A stretch of DNA of 64,000 nt from Clostridia bacterium (GCA_017937655.1 JAGBDE010000023.1:1-64000), one strand, 5' to 3'; positions 33,469 to 42,317 are shown, numbered from the stretch's first letter. Translations and numbers: made by a program. The notes: generated from the sequence alone by a model not told the origin.

Positions 33469-34050
33469 ATGGAACAGAAAACCGGCAAACTGAAAACCCT
33501 ATGGCAGCTGTTTTCCAATATGTTTTTGATCAGCAGCTTTACCTTTGGCGGCGGATTCGTGATTGTTAACTTTATGAAGCGCCGCTTTGTGGATGAACTC
33601 CATTGGATTGACGAAAACGAAATGATGGACATGGTCTCCCTCGGCCAGTCCAGCCCCGGGGCCATTGCGGTGAATGCGGCCAATTTGCTGGGCTGGCGGA
33701 TGGCCGGCTTTCCCGGCATGCTGGCGGCGGTTCTGGGCACCGCCCTCCCCCCTATGCTGATTTTGCTGGTGATCTCCACCTTCTATAACGCCTTTGCACA
33801 AAACCGTTATGTGGCCTTTGCCCTGCGTGGCATGCAGGCGGGTGTGGCGGCCATTATCATGGACGTGGCCTGCAATCTGCTGGGCAAACTGTTCAAGGAT
33901 GGGTCTATCCTGCGCATCGGCCTAATGGCGGCTGCATTTGCGGCCACCTTCTTCTTTGGCGTGAACCCGGCCATTTTGCTGGGAATCGCCATTTTGATCG
34001 GCATTGGGCTGACTTTCTTCGGGAAGGAGGCGGGCCCAAGTGCTTCTTGA
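33469..34050 (+). CDS. Chromate transporter family protein, first half
   Basis: A 193-residue membrane protein of the short-chain CHR family. The conserved N-terminal block reads LFSNMFLISSFTFGGGFVIVNFMKRRFVDELHWIDENEMMDMVSLGQSSPGAIAVNAANLLGWRMAG, with the FGGG and QxxPGA motifs. Several hydrophobic helices follow. Short CHR proteins work in pairs of opposite topology; in anaerobes the physiological substrate (chromate or another anion) is unclear. The ATG at 33469 follows AAAGGAGG; the longer frame begins upstream of the promoter. It overlaps its partner by 11 bases. Confidence 0.92.
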   Translation: MEQKTGKLKTLWQLFSNMFLISSFTFGGGFVIVNFMKRRFVDELHWIDENEMMDMVSLGQSSPGAIAVNAANLLGWRMAGFPGMLAAVLGTALPPMLILLVISTFYNAFAQNRYVAFALRGMQAGVAAIIMDVACNLLGKLFKDGSILRIGLMAAAFAATFFFGVNPAILLGIAILIGIGLTFFGKEAGPSAS

Positions 34051-34600
34051 CCTGTTCCTCAGCTTTCTGGAAATCGGCCTGATGAGTATCGGCGGAGGAT
34101 ACGCCGCCATGCCGCTGATCCAGGCCCAGGCGGTGGCCAAACACGGCTGGCTTACCATGGGCGAATTTGCCGACCTGGTCACCATCGCGGAGATGACCCC
34201 CGGGCCCATCGGCATCAACGCCGCCACCTTTGTGGGCGTGCGGCTTTCCGGCATCCCCGGCGCAATGGTCGCCACCCTGGGCTTTCTGCTGCCGTCCATG
34301 ATCATCGTTTCGCTGCTGGCATTTCTGTACACCCGCTACAAGACCCTGCCGGCGCTTCAGTCCATTCTGAAATGCTTAAAGCCGGTAGTGGCCGCGCTGA
34401 TCCTTTCCGCCGGGCTGAAGCTGCTTTTGCAGGTGGCCTTCGGGGAAGGTAAAATCGCCCTGCAAAACGTGGACGTTTTCGGCCTTGTGCCGTTTTCCGC
34501 CGCACTTTTTACCCTTCGCAAATGGAAGCCAAACCCCATTCTGGTTTTGGTCGTCTGCGGCGGGCTGGGGCTTCTGGCCGGAGTCGTCGGCATCCTATAA
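34040..34600 (+). CDS. Chromate transporter family protein, second half
   Basis: A 186-residue partner of the preceding gene with the same motifs, FLEIGLMSIGGGYAAMPLIQAQAV and LVTIAEMTPGPIGINAATFVGVRLSGIPGA, and about five helices. It starts at GTG 34040, with GGGAAGGAGG upstream inside the first gene. The two products together correspond to one long-chain ChrA. Confidence 0.92.
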   Translation: MLLDLFLSFLEIGLMSIGGGYAAMPLIQAQAVAKHGWLTMGEFADLVTIAEMTPGPIGINAATFVGVRLSGIPGAMVATLGFLLPSMIIVSLLAFLYTRYKTLPALQSILKCLKPVVAALILSAGLKLLLQVAFGEGKIALQNVDVFGLVPFSAALFTLRKWKPNPILVLVVCGGLGLLAGVVGIL

Positions 34601-34640
34601 AAAACAGGACACTTCCATTTGGAAACGTCCTGTTTTTTAT
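34597..34640. terminator. Bidirectional terminator
   Basis: ATAAAAAACAGGAC / GTCCTGTTTTTTAT, a perfect 14-bp stem with T-runs on both sides. It serves the chromate pair (plus) and the P-loop gene (minus). Confidence 0.92.
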
Positions 34641-34673
34641 AGGAACTTAGGTGCGGCGGGCCGCATCAAGGTT

Positions 34674-35084
34674 TTACACCACGTACTTGGCGATGAATTC
34701 GGGCAGGTCAGCGGGATCTTCGCTGACGGAGATCACGAAGTCAACGTTGTGCTTTTCGCTGATCTGGGCCAGGCGGTCAAACATCCACTCGGTGGAGCTG
34801 AGGTCGGCCTTGATAAGCTTCTTGAAAGCATCGATGAAAATCAGTCCCAGGTCGAAGTTCTGAGCAACCACGCCCAGAATCAGGCCCATGAACATCTGGT
34901 CATTTGCGATGGCGTATTCGCCTGCGTTGATGAAGCGCACTTCATGGCGAAGGTCATACATGTAACGGTTGTCATCGTCAATAAATACGATGTCGTGTCT
35001 GGAATCCTTGCTGGCAGTATTAGCGAGGTCAATAATCCGCTTGGTTTTACCCGAGCCTTTTTTTCCGGCAATCACCTGAATCAA
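34674..35084 (-). CDS. Small P-loop NTPase, unknown function
   Basis: A 136-residue soluble protein with Walker A at the very N-terminus (MIQVIAGKKGSGKTKRIID), a strand-Asp motif DIVFIDDDNRYMYDL, and a Walker-B-like LGLIFIDAFKKL. It resembles minimal RecA/PilT-type ATPase cores, but I cannot name a function. The chosen start is TTG at 35082-35084, which has AAGGAGG 8 bases before it; the longer frame (153 residues) has no site. A consensus promoter lies ~95 bases upstream and it forms a single-gene unit ending at the terminator at 34597-34640. Confidence 0.8.
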   Translation of the reverse strand: MIQVIAGKKGSGKTKRIIDLANTASKDSRHDIVFIDDDNRYMYDLRHEVRFINAGEYAIANDQMFMGLILGVVAQNFDLGLIFIDAFKKLIKADLSSTEWMFDRLAQISEKHNVDFVISVSEDPADLPEFIAKYVV

Positions 35085-35155
35085 TGGTAACGCCTCCTTT
35101 TCATTTTTTGGAACACATTTGCGAAGATGCTGCACCGCATCCTCTTTACGAAAAT

Positions 35156-35184
35156 ATTATACATGATTTTTTCGGAATTATCAA
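35156..35184 (-). promoter_or_regulatory. Promoter of the P-loop NTPase gene
   Basis: Minus-strand TTGATA (35184-35179), 17-base spacer, TATAAT (35161-35156). Confidence 0.87.
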
Positions 35185-35224
35185 CTTGTTCGGTGTTTTT
35201 TCTTGTGAACAATGCGTGAATTCC

Positions 35225-38200
35225 TTATTCCATCATGCTTTCAAGGGCCTGGCGGATGTCCTCCATATTCATTTTGGGTACTTTCCTCACGCAGGCGTCC
35301 TCATCCTCCGGGTCAAAGTGGCAGATGCCCTGATAATCGCAGAACTTGCAGGCGTCGCCGAAGTCCTCCTTCACCGGCTTGATCTCCGTTTTGCCGCCCA
35401 GCATCTCATCCGCCAGCTGCACGGCCATTTCCCGGGCGTGCTGCATCAGCGCCTGCATCTGGGGAAGGGTCAGGGCCTTGGCGTCCTTGCGCAATTCGCC
35501 GCTCTTGGTGGCGGCAGGCGGAATCACGCAGGGCTCGTCGCCCCGGTCCATGGCCTCCATGATCTCCACGTCGTAGAGGGTCACGCCCCGCAGCAGGAAC
35601 AGCTTGCGCATTTCCTTCTCCACGATTTCCGCAGCGTCCGCGGCGGTTTCCACCAGGGGATTGGCCACGTAAAAGTAGAACGCGCCCGCGGGCTTTGCGC
35701 CGGGGAGGGCGTTTGTGCACACGTCCAGGTAAAGCAGCAGCTGCAGCTGCAGTCCCCACCAGGTTTTCGCCGCTTCCAGCTCCTTCTGGGAGGACTTGTA
35801 GTCAATCACCCGCAGGTACACGCTGCCCTCGTGGTCGTAGCGATCCACCCGGTCGATACGTCCCCGGAGCATGACTTCCCGGCCATCCCGCAGCACCAGC
35901 ACGATGGGCGGCAGGCCCTTCTCGTAGCCGAAGCTGACTTCCGTCTGGTCGATGCGGAACTGCCCCGCCTTCAGCTGCCGGGTGATGACCTCTCCAGCGC
36001 GATGGATGGCGTCCCGGGCCAGATCAAACCGGGCCAGGTTGCGCTCCCCATCGCCCATGGGGCCGTTCATCAGGTCTTCGTACAGGGGCTGGATGGCTTC
36101 GTCTGCCAGGGTTTGCACCCGCTCCGGGGGAACGTCGGGGAAGTTTTTCTCCCGGCGGGCCAGGCGGGCAAAGTTGTTCAGCGCCGCGTGGTAGAAATTG
36201 CCCGTATCCAGCGGGTTCACCTTCCACTCCCGGAGCACCTGAGGCCGCAGGCCATGGTGGACGTAATGCCGGAAGGGGCACTGGGCATAGTCCTCCAGGC
36301 GGCTGATGGACAGGGTTTCGTCGCCGAAAAGGGCCCGGGCGGCCTCTCGGTTGATGGGCCGGGAAGAACCGTCGTACTGGAGGGCCTGGAGCAGCCGGAG
36401 GGCCGCCGGGGCGGTTTCCGGGTTCCGGGCGATTTGCCCAAACAGCCTGCGCTGCTGCTCCGTCAGGGCGGCGGCGTTCTGGCCATCGGCCTGGGCGCGA
36501 AGTGTGACGGACAGCTCCGCCAACGCCTGGGCCGCAGAGATGGGCAGATCCCCCTCCTCCACCGGCGACTGGGGCAGCGCCGGATGGAACCACTCCTCCA
36601 TGGCAGTCAGCACGTACAGGGGTCGCAGGGCCTTGCCGTCCACGGAGGTCTTGGCATAGCTCAAAAACAGGGTTTTTTCCGGCAAAGTCATGGCCCGCTT
36701 CAAGTCCAGCTTGGCAAACAGGCCGCGGCTCTGGTCGGTCAGGCCCAGGAAGCAGCCGGTTTTCTCCTGGGCGTCCTGCCGCTCCTCCGGGGTCAGCAGG
36801 CTCTGGGTTTCACGGAGCAGCACGCCGTCGTTGAGGCCCAGCAAAAACACGGCTTCCATGTCCTCGGCCAGGGAATGGCCCAGGATGCCCACGTGCAGCA
36901 TGTTGCCCGCTGGGGGCAGCGCGCCCAGGGAAATGGCGGAAAAGCCGCATTCCATCCGGGTGGCGATGTGCTTCAGCGGAATGCGGGCGGCGTCGCTGAG
37001 GCGCACCATCTGGTCCATCAGCGTGAGGATGGTCTGCCAAACCTGGCTGTTCTGATTGGCCCGGGTGACCAGGCCCTTCGCAAGGAGCTGCTCTTCTTCC
37101 TCCTGGAGCCGCTGGTAGGCGTTCACGTCCTCCAAGAGGCGGAACACCGCCGTCATGGATTCCGCCGCGCTCCGGGCGTCCACCAAGGCCTGACGCATCC
37201 GCTGCACCGGACCGATCAGCTTCTGGCGGCTGATTTCACAGGCTTCCCGAAGGGCGGCGGCGTCCCCCCGGGTGAAGGGGCTGAGCCAGCGGCCCCGGTT
37301 GATGCCGCAGGTAAACACGTAGTTTTCCAGCTGGCAGCATTCGCTGTAATCAAGGGGCGAGAAGCCGCTTTTCAGCATACCCAGCACGTCCCGGTTCTGC
37401 CATCCGCCGGCGGCGGCCTTCAGGGCGCACAGCAGATACCGCACCAGGCCGTGGGCGGTGGCGGACAATTTTTCGTCAGTGTAGAAGGGGATGCCGCTGT
37501 CCCGCATGGCGGCGCTGAGGGCAAAATCGTAGCCCTGGCCGTCCGGGTACAGCACAGCGATCTTCTCAATGGGCGTGCCCAGGGACAGCAGCCGCATGAT
37601 CTGCCGGGTCACCAGGGTGGATTCCTCGTAGGGGCTGATGCCGCTAAACACGAAGATATTGTCCTGCTTCTGTTCAAACTTGCGGGGATTCAGGGTGAAC
37701 AAGGCTTCGTCCAGGTAGCGGATGGCTTCCGTCCTCTCATTTTCCCGGCCGATGGGTTTCAAAACCGCGTCCATGCCCACATCCCTGAGCATCTGGCTGA
37801 AGCGGCCCACGCCCTGGCGGATGGGCAAAAACAGCTCGCCGTCGGGGGCGGACTCACCGTCCCACATCAGGGCCACGTTCAGGCTCTCCACCAGCGGCGC
37901 GGCGGCGCACAGCAGGCGCATCATCTGGTCAGGCAAAGTGTCAAAACCGTATACATACAGGTGTTTTCCGGCCAGGTAACCGCTTTTGTCCAGACGGTCG
38001 GCCACATAGACCAGCTGATCCTCGCTGTCGCTGAAGCGCTGGTTTAGCACATTTTCGTACTGGGCGTAAATCCGGCTGACATCCAGCAGCTTTTCCCGGC
38101 TGATGCCCTGGGGCAGATCCTCCGCGTATTCACGGAGCATATCCGGGGTCATGCCGCCCCGCTTCAAGTCGGTAATGAGGGCGGAAGTCTTTTCCACAAA

Positions 38201-38548
38201 GCCCTGGCGCAGGCTGACAGAGGCGTAATACCCCAGCTTGTCCTCCAATTTTTCCAGGGCCAGGCTCACCGCCATCCGCCGCCCGGCAGAGCTGAGAGGC
38301 TCCCGCTGATCCCGACCCGCTGCGTCCAGAACCCGCTCGTACAGGCGGGAGGGGCTCAAAACATCCACGTCAAAGAAACCCTGCAATTGCAGTGTTTGCA
38401 GCAGCTTGCGCTCCATCTCCAGCGTCAGCTGTTCCGGCACCAGCAGGATGGCCTGTTCCCCCCGGGCGATGTGATCGCCCAAAATGGCAAACAGGGGCAT
38501 CAGCAGCCGGTGGGGCCTGGCGGTGAGAATATGCACTTTCCCGGTCAT
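35225..38548 (-). CDS. addB: ATP-dependent nuclease subunit AddB
   Basis: An 1107-residue AddB-type protein. With AddA it processes double-strand breaks up to Chi. The C-terminal nuclease has GRIDRVD (Asp899) and VIDYKSS (Asp916, Lys918). The four cluster cysteines are Cys757 (YAQCPFRHY) and Cys1067, Cys1070 and Cys1076 (CKFCDYQGIC), expected to hold [4Fe-4S]. The N-terminal Walker A of classical AddB (GRSGSGKT) is replaced by LTARPHRLL, so ATP binding by this subunit is doubtful. addA, normally directly downstream, is absent; the next gene is an unrelated P-loop protein with its own promoter. The ATG follows AAAGGAGG. Confidence 0.93.
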   Translation of the reverse strand: MTGKVHILTARPHRLLMPLFAILGDHIARGEQAILLVPEQLTLEMERKLLQTLQLQGFFDVDVLSPSRLYERVLDAAGRDQREPLSSAGRRMAVSLALEKLEDKLGYYASVSLRQGFVEKTSALITDLKRGGMTPDMLREYAEDLPQGISREKLLDVSRIYAQYENVLNQRFSDSEDQLVYVADRLDKSGYLAGKHLYVYGFDTLPDQMMRLLCAAAPLVESLNVALMWDGESAPDGELFLPIRQGVGRFSQMLRDVGMDAVLKPIGRENERTEAIRYLDEALFTLNPRKFEQKQDNIFVFSGISPYEESTLVTRQIMRLLSLGTPIEKIAVLYPDGQGYDFALSAAMRDSGIPFYTDEKLSATAHGLVRYLLCALKAAAGGWQNRDVLGMLKSGFSPLDYSECCQLENYVFTCGINRGRWLSPFTRGDAAALREACEISRQKLIGPVQRMRQALVDARSAAESMTAVFRLLEDVNAYQRLQEEEEQLLAKGLVTRANQNSQVWQTILTLMDQMVRLSDAARIPLKHIATRMECGFSAISLGALPPAGNMLHVGILGHSLAEDMEAVFLLGLNDGVLLRETQSLLTPEERQDAQEKTGCFLGLTDQSRGLFAKLDLKRAMTLPEKTLFLSYAKTSVDGKALRPLYVLTAMEEWFHPALPQSPVEEGDLPISAAQALAELSVTLRAQADGQNAAALTEQQRRLFGQIARNPETAPAALRLLQALQYDGSSRPINREAARALFGDETLSISRLEDYAQCPFRHYVHHGLRPQVLREWKVNPLDTGNFYHAALNNFARLARREKNFPDVPPERVQTLADEAIQPLYEDLMNGPMGDGERNLARFDLARDAIHRAGEVITRQLKAGQFRIDQTEVSFGYEKGLPPIVLVLRDGREVMLRGRIDRVDRYDHEGSVYLRVIDYKSSQKELEAAKTWWGLQLQLLLYLDVCTNALPGAKPAGAFYFYVANPLVETAADAAEIVEKEMRKLFLLRGVTLYDVEIMEAMDRGDEPCVIPPAATKSGELRKDAKALTLPQMQALMQHAREMAVQLADEMLGGKTEIKPVKEDFGDACKFCDYQGICHFDPEDEDACVRKVPKMNMEDIRQALESMME

Positions 38549-38576
38549 GGAAAAGCCTCCTTTGATGCGCCGGGCG

Positions 38577-38605
38577 TTGCAACCGCAGGCGCTTCATGGT
38601 AAGAT
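38577..38605 (+). promoter_or_regulatory. Promoter of mnmE
   Basis: TTGCAA (38577-38582), 17-base spacer, TAAGAT (38600-38605). Confidence 0.7.
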
Positions 38606-38632
38606 AACAGGGTATGAAAGGAAGGATGCAGT

Positions 38633-39982
38633 ATGGCGGAAACCATTGTAGGAATTGCCACCGCTCAAGGCGAGGGCGGCATTGCCATCGTGCGCATCAG
38701 CGGGGACGACGCCATCCCCCTGTTTGAAAAAGTGTTTACAGCGGCTGGAAAGCAGCCGCCTTTTGAGAGCCACCGGCTGATGTACGGCCATGTGGTGGAC
38801 GGCGGTACCGTGATTGACGAGGCCATGGGCGTGATCATGCGTGCGCCCCGCACCTACACCCGGGAGGACGTGTGCGAAATCCACACCCACGGCGGCAGCG
38901 TGGCCGCCGCATTGACGGTGAAGCTGCTGATCCGCCACGGCGCAAGGCCTGCGGAGGCCGGCGAATTCACCCGCCGGGCGTTCATGAACGGTCGGATTGA
39001 CCTGTCCCAGGCCGAGGCGGTCATGGGCGTGATTTCTGCCCAGTCGGCGGCGGCGCTCCGTGCGGAGCAGCAGCAGCTGGCCGGCGGACAAAGCCAGTTC
39101 ATCCGGCAGGCCCAGGAGGACCTGACCCTGCTGCTCAGCGGTCTGGAGGCCCACATTGACTACCCGGACGAGATCGACGAGGACGAGGCCATGACCGGCC
39201 TGATCGACGGGCTGAACGGGTTGATCCGGCGGCTTTCCGGCTCCGTGAATGAGAAGAGCGCCCGAATCCTGCGGGAAGGCCTGCGGGTGGCTTTGCTGGG
39301 CCGGCCCAACGCAGGCAAGAGCACCCTGTTCAATGCCCTGCTGGGCGAGGAACGGGCCATCGTCACCAATATTCCCGGCACCACCCGGGACGTGCTGGAG
39401 GACAGTTTCGCTTTGGATGGCGTGAACATTCTTTTGTCTGACACCGCCGGTCTCCGGGAAAGCGGGGATATCGTGGAGCAGATCGGCGTGGAGCGGGCCA
39501 TGCAGACCCTGCAGCACGCGGACGTAGCCCTTCTTTTGGTGGACGCGGGCGAGGAACCCTCCCCGGAGGTCATCCAACTGATGGAAATGCCCATGGCCTG
39601 CCCCTGCGCCCTCGTTTTGAGCAAACAGGACGCGGAGGTTCTCTTCACCCCGGAAATGGCCGCAAAGCTTGCCCAAAAGGACGCGGTCATCCCTGTATCC
39701 GCCAAAACCGGCGAGGGTCTAGATGATTTGCGTGCATTCCTGCGCCAATTCATCCGCCTGCCCCAGCAATTGCAGCTGACCCAGGAGCGGCACATGCTGC
39801 TGGCCCGGGAGGCGCTGGAAAAGCTGCATCAGGCCAAGGAAACGCTGGAATCCTCCGCACCGCTGGACATGGCCGCCATCGACATGCACGAGGCCCTGTA
39901 CATCCTGGGCCGCATCACCGGCGACAGCGTGGACGAAAAGCTGCTGGACGATATCTTCTCCCGCTTCTGCGTGGGCAAATAA
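38633..39982 (+). CDS. mnmE: tRNA modification GTPase MnmE
   Basis: MnmE with MnmG installs (carboxymethyl)aminomethyl groups on U34 of tRNAs. The N-terminal folate-binding domain (about 1-120) has FTRRAFMNGRIDLSQAEAV, the G domain has GRPNAGKSTLFNALL (223-237), GTTRD (switch), DTAGLRES and SKQD, and the C-terminal CxGK motif FCVGK ends the 449-residue protein. Unlike many Firmicutes it is not next to yidC-jag-mnmG. It is monocistronic, with its own promoter and a terminator directly after. Confidence 0.97.
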   Translation: MAETIVGIATAQGEGGIAIVRISGDDAIPLFEKVFTAAGKQPPFESHRLMYGHVVDGGTVIDEAMGVIMRAPRTYTREDVCEIHTHGGSVAAALTVKLLIRHGARPAEAGEFTRRAFMNGRIDLSQAEAVMGVISAQSAAALRAEQQQLAGGQSQFIRQAQEDLTLLLSGLEAHIDYPDEIDEDEAMTGLIDGLNGLIRRLSGSVNEKSARILREGLRVALLGRPNAGKSTLFNALLGEERAIVTNIPGTTRDVLEDSFALDGVNILLSDTAGLRESGDIVEQIGVERAMQTLQHADVALLLVDAGEEPSPEVIQLMEMPMACPCALVLSKQDAEVLFTPEMAAKLAQKDAVIPVSAKTGEGLDDLRAFLRQFIRLPQQLQLTQERHMLLAREALEKLHQAKETLESSAPLDMAAIDMHEALYILGRITGDSVDEKLLDDIFSRFCVGK

Positions 39983-39990
39983 ATGTGAAA

Positions 39991-40030
39991 AAGGCTGCAA
40001 ACCGGATAAGTCGTCCGGCTTTGCAGCCTT
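39991..40030. terminator. Bidirectional terminator between mnmE and the barstar gene
   Basis: AAGGCTGCAAA / TTTGCAGCCTT with an inner CCGGA / TCCGG stem; T-rich on both sides. Confidence 0.9.
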
Positions 40031-40043
40031 ATTTTATGCGCTG

Positions 40044-40319
40044 TCAGGCTTCCTCAAAGCTGACGGTCAGGTGATAATTCTCCTCCGCCGCATCTAGGAA
40101 CACCCGCTTGATGCGGGGGGCATACAGTTCCATATTGCCCTTGGGCTCCTTGGCGAAAACGGCCACCAGCTTGGTATCCGTGGTGATGCTGGTCAGCTCG
40201 TCGTGGAGGGCGTCCAGGTTGGCGCCGTAATAGAAAGGAAAGCCCAGGGTTTCCTTCAGGTAACGGTGCAGGGTGATTTTATCCTCAAACTGGGTCAGAT
40301 CAAGACGAATCTCATTCAT
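40044..40319 (-). CDS. Barstar-family ribonuclease inhibitor
   Basis: A 91-residue protein aligned with barstar: LHRYLKETLGFPFYYGANLDALHDELT matches the barnase-binding helix, with both key aspartates (barstar Asp35 and Asp39) kept and Trp38 replaced by His. Barstar blocks barnase in the cytosol before export. Its start overlaps the end of the barnase gene by 4 bases, so inhibitor and toxin are made in a coupled way. It is the last gene before the terminator. Confidence 0.92.
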   Translation of the reverse strand: MNEIRLDLTQFEDKITLHRYLKETLGFPFYYGANLDALHDELTSITTDTKLVAVFAKEPKGNMELYAPRIKRVFLDAAEENYHLTVSFEEA

Positions 40320-40870
40320 GCTGCGTCATCCTCCAATTCTTCCAGCTTGTCGGGGTTTTCCAGTTCCAGCTCCACAACGATCTCGATGAAAGTCTCGTAG
40401 TGATCCTCGGTGTAGAAGATCAGGCCGTCGTTGGAGAACACAATGCGCTTGGCGTTACGGTAGGTGCCGTCAAAATCGATATCGCACTCGGTGTACTTGC
40501 GGCCGTCGGCCTCAGGCAGCAGGCCCTCGTAGTTGCCAAAACGGTTGCCGCCGATGGAGCAGCCGGGAGCCACTTCGCCCAGGTTGCCCCAGGAGCTGAC
40601 CCAGCCCAGGTCCTCGGCATCGTACTTGGAGATGTAGTTGTCAGGCAGGCGACCAAACAGGGTCAGGTAGATGGCCACTTCTTCCTTGGTGTCATACCAG
40701 CCGTCTTCCTGTACATCGTAGTCCAGAGCGTACACGATAATGGGAGAGACAACTTCTTCCTTCTTGTTATTATTCTTTTTCTTGGCGGCAAAGGCGCAAG
40801 AAAGCAGGCTGGTCAAAGTGACAACAACCAGCAGGAAGGCAAGCCAGCGAGTGAAACGATTGGTTCTCAT
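40316..40870 (-). CDS. Secreted barnase-type guanyl-specific ribonuclease
   Basis: A 184-residue protein with signal peptide (RFTRWLAFLLVVVTLTSLLSCAFAA; the Cys could be a lipobox) and a short Lys/Asn-rich linker. Residues ~56-165 align without gaps to barnase at a constant offset of 55: LPDNYISK with Lys82 (barnase Lys27), Glu128 (Glu73), Arg138 (Arg83), Arg142 (Arg87) and DHYETF with His157 (His102). All catalytic residues are therefore present. A 20-residue acidic tail follows. The ATG at 40870 has AAAGGAG at 10 bases. The cognate inhibitor is encoded directly downstream. Confidence 0.94.
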   Translation of the reverse strand: MRTNRFTRWLAFLLVVVTLTSLLSCAFAAKKKNNNKKEEVVSPIIVYALDYDVQEDGWYDTKEEVAIYLTLFGRLPDNYISKYDAEDLGWVSSWGNLGEVAPGCSIGGNRFGNYEGLLPEADGRKYTECDIDFDGTYRNAKRIVFSNDGLIFYTEDHYETFIEIVVELELENPDKLEELEDDAA

Positions 40871-40965
40871 GAATTGCATTCTCCTTTTGCTTCAGGTTCG
40901 GTTGCTTCCGGGAAAAAATCCCGGGCAGGAACAGCAGGCGGGCAAACTCCACGCCGACAAAGCGT

Positions 40966-40994
40966 ATTATAGCCCCTTCCGGAAAGAAATGCAA
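40966..40994 (-). promoter_or_regulatory. Promoter of the barnase-barstar operon
   Basis: Minus-strand TTGCAT (40994-40989), 17-base spacer, TATAAT (40971-40966). The leader of about 95 bases includes a small CCCGGG / CCCGG hairpin. Confidence 0.82.
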
Positions 40995-41013
40995 GTTTGT
41001 TACACCCTTTCCG

Positions 41014-41042
41014 TTGAAAACAAAGGGCGGGTATGATATGAT
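41014..41042 (+). promoter_or_regulatory. Promoter of the L,D-transpeptidase gene
   Basis: TTGAAA (41014-41019), 17-base spacer, TATGAT (41037-41042). Confidence 0.82.
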
Positions 41043-41147
41043 AAAATATAGAAAACATATGCATTTCCGGGTGGTTTGTATCTTTGCGCCGGGAAATGTT
41101 CATCCTTTGTTTACCAATCATCACCTACGGAAAGGAACCCTCCGCCC

Positions 41148-42248
41148 ATGAAACGGTTTTTTGCCCTTCTCTCCGCCCTTTTGCTGCTGATGCCGGCCTT
41201 TGCCCTGGCCGATGGATACGTCATTTCCTCCCACCAATGCGGCAGGGAGCACTGCTACTGGGAGACCCCCATGGACATCACCGATACCGACGCCATTTGG
41301 GCCATGCTGACCGCGCCGTACATCACCGTGGCGGGCGACGGCACCGAGCAGGCGTACGTGTATTCCGCCCCTGCGGAAGACGCCAAGCCCATCGGCGAGG
41401 TGACCACCGGCACCCAGGGCGTGCATGTGCTGGAAACCCTGAGCAATGGATGGAGCAAGGTGGAATGCTATTCCAGTTCCTTTCACGGCAGCAAGATCGG
41501 CGCATGGAACCAGTTCATCACCGGCTATATCCTGACGGAAAAGTTGGTGGAGGTCACGCCCAATCCCTCCCTGGGCATTGTGGTGGACAAGCTGACCCAG
41601 CGTGCCTACGTTTTCTCCGATGGCCAGCTACTGGACACTCTGGCGGTATCCACCGGCCTGCCCAATGAAGATCAGCCCTATAACGAGACCCGCTCCGGCC
41701 AGTTCCAGATCACCAGCAAGACCGGCGGTTTTTATTCCGATAACTTGTTCTGCGCCCTGGCTTTCCGCTTCAACGGGGGCGATTTGATCCACGAAGTACC
41801 TTATATAGAGCGGGCCAACGGCTATAAACATTATGGCCGCACCGAGCCCAAGCTGGGTACCCGGGCCAGCCATGGATGCATCCGTGTACAGCGCAAACGG
41901 ACTCCCAGCGGTATGAACATGAACTGGATGTGGTCTAATCTGAAAGTGGGCAACTCTCTCGTTATCTGGGAGGACGTTCCCGGCCGGAGCATCCCCTACC
42001 CTGACCCGGACACCACCTTGTACTACTACGCCAAAAAGTCCGAGTTCTATCACCGCTCCCCGGACTGCTTCAACAAGGCCAAGGATCGTCCCCCCAAGGA
42101 CACCTTCCTCTATTCCCAGCTGGACGACGAACCCTTCTCCAAGCTGACCATGTGCAACTACTGCTATCCGCCCCTGCGCAAGGCGGAGATCGACCTGATC
42201 AACCAGGCCCATCTGCCCGGTATCACCATGGAAATTGTACATGAGTAA
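41148..42248 (+). CDS. Secreted L,D-transpeptidase (YkuD) with C-terminal His/Cys domain
   Basis: A 366-residue exported enzyme with a signal peptide (KRFFALLSALLLLMPAFALA). An SH3-like region (VYSAPAEDAKPIGEVTTGTQGVHVLETLSNGWSKVEC, about 65-105) precedes the YkuD domain (about 140-290), whose catalytic motif is ASHGCIRVQ with His242 and Cys244. It should form 3-3 crosslinks or anchor groups in peptidoglycan. The C-terminus has H302-x4-C307 and C336-x2-C339, spaced as in Ada-like zinc-binding modules, an unusual addition. The ATG at 41148 is used because the longer frame lacks a ribosome site and a signal peptide. Confidence 0.9.
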   Translation: MKRFFALLSALLLLMPAFALADGYVISSHQCGREHCYWETPMDITDTDAIWAMLTAPYITVAGDGTEQAYVYSAPAEDAKPIGEVTTGTQGVHVLETLSNGWSKVECYSSSFHGSKIGAWNQFITGYILTEKLVEVTPNPSLGIVVDKLTQRAYVFSDGQLLDTLAVSTGLPNEDQPYNETRSGQFQITSKTGGFYSDNLFCALAFRFNGGDLIHEVPYIERANGYKHYGRTEPKLGTRASHGCIRVQRKRTPSGMNMNWMWSNLKVGNSLVIWEDVPGRSIPYPDPDTTLYYYAKKSEFYHRSPDCFNKAKDRPPKDTFLYSQLDDEPFSKLTMCNYCYPPLRKAEIDLINQAHLPGITMEIVHE

Positions 42249-42317
42249 AGATTCCTTTTCCGACATTTCCCTATTACAATAGATGTATCCCCCGCAAATC
42301 CAACCAGGAGGTACACC

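Noticed and set aside
35084-38047. Plus-strand open frame of 987 codons opposite addB
   Set aside because: Antisense shadow of a gene whose nuclease and Fe-S motifs are all on the minus strand.
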